In this document: piece after piece, positions 58,440-64,000 of the stretch
Layout of the letters: every line of letters starts with the position of its first letter
Numbering within the stretch: the stretch's first letter is position 1
Origin: Siphonodentalium dalli
Taxonomy: Eukaryota > Mollusca > Scaphopoda > Gadilida > Siphonodentaliidae
NCBI GenBank assembly: GCA_032622095.1
Contig: CP136067.1
Location: forward strand, 132,809,990-132,873,989
Direction: 5' to 3'
Length of the DNA stretch: 64,000 nucleotides
Notes under the pieces: model-generated
Seen by the model: only the letters and a program-made list of their open reading frames with translations
What the model was told of the DNA's origin: nothing
Database searches by the model: none
Made by a program: the position numbers and the translations under genes

Positions 58440-58700
58440 ATGACACGAAATCTCGTTTCTAAAACATGTCCCAGCTAGTTTTCATGTAAAATGATTTATC
58501 ATTTCTCACTCTTATAGTCGAGCTTGGCGGTTTTTAACATTGTGTACTTGGAATTTTCGACGTTTAGATGACCCATCATCGAACCGTTCGCCAAGCCTTT
58601 AACGTCAGACCAAAATGACACCCACCAAATATTGTCAATGTGTACCCATTAATTATGGCCCATACAACTAACCAAATTTGTTCAATTATGTTATATACAA
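58440..58700 (+). repeat. Hairpin satellite, outlying unit
   Basis: One unit with GAGCTTGGCGG (58517) and CGCCAAGCC (to about 58593), followed by the same flank as 57541-57650. It is a duplicated copy of 57400-57650. Confidence 0.75.
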
Positions 58701-58714
58701 CTTGTTTGATTTTG

Positions 58715-58780
58715 CAAACAAACAATACATATTATATATCATTCGAAAGCATAGCCTCTTTACTTTATGGACTTCAATGT
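58715..58780 (-). repeat. Partial unit of the 190 bp palindrome repeat
   Basis: AACAATACATATTATATATC followed by ATTCGAAAGCATAGCCTCT matches the array at 25000-26290, 32 kb away. Confidence 0.65.
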
Positions 58781-59716
58781 AAACAATATTTATATACTTC
58801 AAAAAATACAAAATTCTCGGAACCGTGATGTTTGCTTCTGTCCCATACGTAACATTCGTTTAACTGTGATACATGAATATCATTCCCCGCATGAGGCCAC
58901 ATCGTTGACAAAAAAGGAACACAAACACACAAATTATTTTCTACAAAGCGCATAATAAAACAATACTAAAACAGGCACGTTATGAGCAAGTAAATGAAAT
59001 TGCACCATAGAAACATGAAATTATTCAAGATAAATTAGTGAAAATTTGTTGATACCATCTCTACATGTATATTGCCAAACTTGTCTGACTCTTTTCTCAA
59101 AATATGATAACATCTATACTAATTTTGTTAGGGTGGGGGAGTTTATGAACATGTTATTGTTAAGTTGTTGTACATCTCAGAGAAAAAAAACATTGTAATC
59201 ACATCTGTATAGATGTTATGTTATTTTGATAATGAAATTATGAAATCATGACAGAGATTAATTGTCACTCACATCAGAGCTATAATAAATAATATTTAAT
59301 AAAATGTCCGAAATGTGATCTCGCTGCAGGTAAAGTGTATAGCAAAATAAACCGACTTGCCACATATTTTTGGTTTATAATTTCTCCACACTTCCAATCT
59401 GCTCGGGCGAAATGTGGGTGGGGCAGAGGACGGTGTGCCTTTGACCGTTTCTGTAAAGTTGTATACTCTTAAACATCTCTGTCTTTAAGAAAATAGCAGC
59501 GGTGTACTTCTTCACATTTAATCCTGAAAAAATATATTTACAAGTAAATGGTTACTATATATGACACACTGAATATGCATATTATACAAAAGTGATTGGG
59601 GCAGTCGCATGGAGATATTTAACATGATTTGAGTTAGGGTGGAACAAAAAAGAAGCAGATAGTGTTGCACTGTGTTCGGGACAGCAGAATGCACAAAAAG
59701 AAGAAACTGAGGAAGG
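58781..59716. other. No gene recognised
   Basis: AT-rich sequence with short frames only. It probably includes the decayed upstream part of the LINE fragment that becomes recognisable at 59717. Confidence 0.5.
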
Positions 59717-59929
59717 AGAAAGTAGAAGAGATACCACTTTCTTTTGCAATGTCCCCAATATAGTCAAATTAGAGCTGATATGATAGCCGCTCTACCATTT
59801 TCGCGAGCAGATGTGAACATTGATGTCCTATTATATGGGTCTAATGAGATGTCCGATGAAACAAATTCTATAATATTTGAAGCTGTACAACTGTTTATTA
59901 TCCAAAGTCGACGTTTCGATAATGTGTGA
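59717..59929 (+). pseudogene. C-terminal LINE polyprotein fragment
   Basis: KRYHFLLQCPQYSQIRADMI, then DVLLYGSNEMSDETN and AVQLFIIQSRRF to a stop at 59927-59929. This is the last knuckle half (H-x4-C) and C-terminal helix of a LINE ORF2; the preceding cysteines are not in frame. The following 0.7 kb looks like its 3'UTR, running to about 60640 with CAAATAAATATTG. Confidence 0.72.
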
Positions 59930-60645
59930 GGTCCGTGCGCAGGGGGTCGTGTATGTGAACATGATGTGCATAACTTGTATGTATAAATATGTAAGTCGCG
60001 TTTCTGCACATTGTGTTCGGGCATATCCGCCTGTCTGCCCACGGAGTGCATGCTCAACCGTGCTGACCTTGGCATATTAATGGACTTACTACTGATTGTA
60101 CTTACATGTACTAATTGTATCTAGATTATATTGATACGCACTACAAGTATAACAATTATCCTAATATATACTTATTTTCGTGCATCATCTCTCCTGGGTG
60201 CCGAGACGTATTTGGGGTCTAATTCCGTTTCTATATTGGATAATACACCATGATTTAACACCATAATGTGAAATTTAGATTATGACTGAGGGATTATTGT
60301 ATACAGCATTTATCACACTTCTTTTCCACCTACTTTATTATCTTTCTTGTCTATTTCATAATCTCCTCCCTTCTATCACTCCTTCATCTTTCTGATCCCT
60401 GCACTCGCTTAACTAACTTCCCAACATTTATTTGAAAACACAGAACAATATTCAAATTCCCGTCCTCTTTACCCTGTTGCTGTCTGTATTGACACTCGGG
60501 GTAACATTTTTGGAGGAAAAGATTTTTATAAAAGCCATAGGCTCATGGCTTGTTATCTAATCCTCATTTGAACTATGTTTTTTTTCTCAATATGTATAAT
60601 TGTCAATGTGATGTTCTGTTCTTTTGTTCAAATAAATATTGTTTA
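59930..60645 (+). other. Probable LINE 3'UTR
   Basis: Non-coding, pyrimidine-rich in 60315-60420, ending TTTGTTCAAATAAATATTG. Assigned to the preceding LINE fragment by position only. Confidence 0.45.
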
Positions 60646-61714
60646 CGCTAGAAGATATATGCACGAGAAGATGACAATGGTGGGGAATTTTCATTAAGTG
60701 TTCACAATAAGATTTGGTTGTTGCGTGAGTAAAACTTATGCTCGTATACGGTTATCGACATGCGTCGGACGCCATGGGAGGGGATCACTCACAGTTACTG
60801 TAAACAGGTTGTATCCGTCAAACCATAAGTAAATACATATTCAGTTACTTGTGGCGATAAATACTGTTTGCACCACGATACGATTATCGCCATGTCTCTA
60901 TACGGCAAGGAACTATCCCCATTGACATTAAGCACATGGACATGGTTTCATTTCTATATTAAAAGATAACTATTGATAGTTTGGATTACCTCTTATTACA
61001 CGGTCAAGTGCCGATCGTTCACACGTGATTAAGTGCACATATGTTATACCCATCTTCTTCACGCCAACATTGAGAATGGACGGGACATTCTCCCATTTTG
61101 TCATATGGACTAGCAGGTCCGTTCTTTTGGTTCAAAATGGTGTATTCCATCTCTACTGGGTTTACCTGAAACGAGAGAATAACAGTTTTAGAAGTAAGAC
61201 ATGGCAAGTACATTGAAGCTCAATGTGATATATTCACACAGTAATGCACGACTGTACATGGTATCACTCTCGTTTACTAATATAATTCAATTTCATTCGA
61301 ATGTTCTGATACAGCCCGACAGTAAGCGGCACATGATTAACTTTAGATTTGTACATGGCTGAAGATTTGGATAAGAAATCATTAGTTCACGCACGTTCTT
61401 TTCGGATATATAAGTGTGCAGTATTGGCAACGCACAAATAGCAGTCTCGTGCATATTGTCAAGTCGAATGGGGCATGTTGAAATAATTGCTGTCGGGTTT
61501 TCAAAAAAACGCAATTTACTAAATGCTTTTGAAATAATTAACACTCATGACACTTTCCGAATGAAGAACCTTCGTATAAAGAACCCCATACCCGAATATT
61601 TGATAAAGTCAGGTAAGTTGTTCCAACATCTGTATATGTTTGTCTGATAACAATGAATACTGGTAACTATCGTGTGGTGGTGGTGATCTGAAATATAATG
61701 GTCTATTGAATTGA
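60646..61714. other. No gene recognised
   Basis: About 1.1 kb without a convincing frame, repeat or RNA gene. Confidence 0.5.
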
Positions 61715-62005
61715 ATGCATGCATTATGCAATGTATACCTTAACGGTGTGTCCCTGTTCTGCTCTGAACCATATCTGCCCAATCAGAGCCTGTTGAGCAT
61801 ACAATGGTTTCCGACAGGAGACGACTTTAAATTAAGGCTCGTATTGCATGAAGCAGATTCATTCCTCGGCAAGCCGTTGAGCGGGCAGGTAATACATGCT
61901 CTGAGCTCTATGACTTGTCGCTGTTCCTGCCGTCTGAGCGGGATCGCTTGTGATATGTGTGGCCGATCTGAAAAGATCCTAGCCGCCCGAGCGATTCCGG
62001 CGTGA
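61715..62005 (+). CDS. Cysteine-rich short frame, uncertain
   Basis: 96 codons ending CRCSCRLSGIACDMCGRSEK. The closely spaced cysteines resemble the CXC-type zinc motifs at the ends of some transposon proteins, but the match is short and no other domain is seen. It lies just upstream of the gag-like ORF and may belong to the same element. Its start codon is uncertain. Confidence 0.35.
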   Translation: MHALCNVYLNGVSLFCSEPYLPNQSLLSIQWFPTGDDFKLRLVLHEADSFLGKPLSGQVIHALSSMTCRCSCRLSGIACDMCGRSEKILAARAIPA

Positions 62006-62030
62006 GCTGATTTGGACTTGGCAGGGGATT

Positions 62031-62786
62031 ATGTTGCTAATCCCTTCTGTCGTTGTCGCTGCCTTGGGTAAATTGCTCATTGTGGATACCCTTAGCTGGA
62101 CACTTACCCAGGCTAAGGGAGGCAATGTGCGTTTATCCTTGGAGTACCGGACTGTTCCGGCAGTACCCTCTGCTGGCGGTACATCGGAAGATGGATTCCA
62201 CCAGCGACCTACCATCCGGTACGGGGATCTGGACCTCTGGGATCAGAAGAGAAAGAAGAGGCGGAAGAAGACCTCCTCCAGGAAGAGAAGGGACGCCGAG
62301 AGAAGAGCCAAGTGGATACAGGGGCGAGCTGAGAGACGCCCAGCTCCCCAATTGGTTGCTGGCCCGGTCGTCGGTGACGTCACACCAGCTAGCAGGGACT
62401 CCGTTGATCTGCCGGAGGTCCCTGCTGTCGTCACCGAGGCAGGCGGAGACAAGAACGCCGACACCACCAGGGACGTGCCTGCCGCCAGCTTCACAGTGGA
62501 GCTGGAATGACCACCTTGCCAGTTTCCACCAGGGGCGAATTTCACCACCACCGCTCCTGCGACGCCGTTGTACATCGAGAGGCCGGCGCCGCCCACGGAA
62601 GCTCAAGCTGCGATGATGCAACAGATAAAAGAAATGTCTGATCAACTCGAAAAAATCATTAAAGATACACAACAACTGAATTCAGACTGTCGCAGCAAAA
62701 CAACATCACAACAAGAACACAGACAGAAACCATCTCCATCTTCCCGTGAGAAGCAACACTCTAAAACAGAAAAAAAGAGAAAATGA
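62031..62786 (+). pseudogene. Gag-like ORF with one stop codon
   Basis: A single frame of 252 codons apart from one TGA at 62508-62510. It has a hydrophobic start, a strongly basic stretch (KRKKRRKKTSSRKRR, about residues 80-95), a Pro/Ala-rich middle, then a coiled-coil-like segment (AMMQQIKEMSDQLEKIIKD) and a basic tail ending KTEKKRK. It is clearly richer in G and C than its flanks. The composition suits a nucleic-acid-binding Gag-type protein of a retroelement; I cannot name the family. The SGNH-like fragment follows 145 bp later. Confidence 0.5.
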
Positions 62787-62931
62787 GAAACTTTGAAAAA
62801 TTGCTCCTTTTTTATGTTCTAAGTGAAAGCTCTTTCGAAGATCCCAGGGTTAGCCCCCCAAATCACCTTATCACCATCACCACGAGGCAGATCATTCTGT
62901 TCACTTGAACTATTGTTTAACTAAGTTTCAC

Positions 62932-63198
62932 CATGGATAATTCATTCAAGTATGCTTTGCTTGGTAGCAGCTATATAAAACGCCTAGCAATGTATAACGA
63001 CCACGACATGAATGTGATAGGTGCTCGTGGAATATTTTTTCTTCAAAGGCGGTATGCGAATTAACACTCCAAGAGAAATAAAACATTATAGACACTACCT
63101 AGATTTGCTGAAGGTATGGGGGCCCAAGATTGTGTTCCTGTAGCTAGGAGGAAACGACATTTCTCCAGATATGCCTGGCGACGAAATAGCCTAAGTTC
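62932..63198 (+). pseudogene. SGNH-hydrolase-like fragment
   Basis: Two frames joined by a shift near 63042. The first is ALLGSSYIKRLAMYNDHD with VIGARGIFF; the second is KGGMRINTPREIKHYRHYLD, VWGPKIVFL, a stop at 63140-63142, then LGGNDISPD. GSSYI and GGND correspond to blocks I and III of SGNH hydrolases. Some Ngaro/DIRS-like retroelements carry such a domain, which fits the gag-like ORF just upstream. No reverse transcriptase or tyrosine recombinase is visible, so this assignment is tentative. Confidence 0.6.
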
Positions 63199-63210
63199 TT
63201 CAGTGAAGTG

Positions 63211-63507
63211 GGTTCAGATTCCCACGTTGAACCAACGCGTTTAGATTGATAATTCTGACAGAGTGTATGGATCTATTCTGTAACTGGTTCTTGGTTAATC
63301 AGTGATATATATAAAATAAATGAAACCGAAATTAATGGGGATGGATGAAAGAAAACTCAAGAAAGCTAAGAAAAAGAAAGAACAAATGACAACTTATTTT
63401 ATTCATGTTTCGTTTATATTTATTGTATAAACAAAAACTCACATGAACGTTTCCAAGTGGATTGCAGGAAAGGGTCTCCGGCCCTCTCAAATCCTCCCGG
63501 TCAAATC
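63211..63507 (-). repeat. Inverted repeat pair, right member
   Basis: Partner of 57817-58182. It begins directly after the SGNH-like fragment, so it may be the 3' end of that element; the copy at 57817 would then be a separate inverted 3' end. Confidence 0.72.
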
Positions 63508-64000
63508 TACGCCATGTGCAGGTTCATTTTCCCTCATGCTTCGGTGGCATTTTGCCCCAATAAACAGTTTGTCGCCGCAAATAAACATTGAAACTGAATG
63601 TATGTAGCCTTCATTAAAGTACTTGTATTCTTGTTATCGCGATTTCAATGAAGTACCAGTCGAATTGAAGAACAATCCAGCAAATTCTGGTGGTAAGTCC
63701 ACCAAATTTGAAACACGTCGTTCCTTGTGGTTAGACATATCGACGCGTGATGTCTAACCCACTATACTTTGGTCTGGCAATTTATGGCAGGCGTGGTTAT
63801 CCCCGCTGGGCAGTAAAGTGAATTCGCCCGTGGTATCCTGGCGACAAGTCATCGTCGATCGAAACGTCCATCGCCCACTTCAATTCGCCGGGGCCAATAC
63901 CTCCGCTGGGATGAGCCAGTTCTTTATACAATCACCGCCAATATAGTTAGTGTCAGTTTGTCTCTCACACAATATAGAACGCATCGCCGGCGCATTGACG
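63508..64000. other. No gene recognised
   Basis: The window ends here. GC content rises after 63770; the last 200 bases could be the edge of a further element or gene. Confidence 0.4.

Noticed and set aside
62053-62616. 187-codon frame overlapping the gag-like ORF
   Set aside because: It is the shifted reading of a GC-rich coding stretch, lacking any recognisable domain; the 62031 frame has the basic region and coiled coil.

Overview
The window is animal nuclear DNA, AT-rich and packed with mobile elements, with almost no host coding sequence. The non-LTR retrotransposons, hAT-type miniature elements, a tRNA-derived SINE with an (AATC)n tail and two C-type lectin exons suggest a marine invertebrate. 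A mollusc or other lophotrochozoan is my best guess, but this is inference.

The dominant structure is a very large imperfect palindrome. The left arm (about 1793-23157) is the reverse complement of the right arm (about 24912-50023), around an unpaired centre (23158-24911). Coding comparison of the lectin exon in the two arms gives about 8% nucleotide difference, so this is not a trivial fold-back copy. Because the arms are copies, each serves as the empty-site control for insertions in the other. The left arm alone carries a 7.9 kb L1/Tx1-type LINE (2358-10303), two hAT miniature elements (11019-11231, 11339-11750) and a LINE tail (17659-18468). The right arm alone carries a 9.4 kb fold-back element (31715-41135), a full-length SINE (43261-43570), a 2.6 kb inverted-repeat element with nested insertions (47315-49903), a short LINE tail (about 27017-27193) and about three extra units of a 160 bp tandem repeat. 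Both arms share the C-type lectin exon, a TTAA-flanked element holding a decayed LINE, a gag-like ORF1 relic, a truncated SINE and a 190 bp repeat array.

The 7.9 kb LINE has the layout expected from twin priming. Its 5' half (ORF1 plus the ORF2 endonuclease) is inverted and precedes its 3' half (reverse transcriptase and A-rich tail), and a 14 bp target duplication flanks the whole. The ORF2 reading frame is split between the two halves with almost nothing lost.

Beyond the palindrome (50024-64000) lie an endonuclease fragment and a hairpin-bearing satellite. A second LINE with a PHD-finger ORF1 is inserted in one of the satellite hairpins. It has an in-phase T TTT TTA heptamer that would join ORF1 to ORF2 by -1 frameshifting, and a deletion that removed the reverse-transcriptase active site. 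The right end holds another LINE tail, a 366/297 bp inverted repeat pair, and a degraded gag-like ORF followed by an SGNH-hydrolase-like fragment. No rRNA gene, standalone tRNA gene, CRISPR array or complete host gene was recognised.
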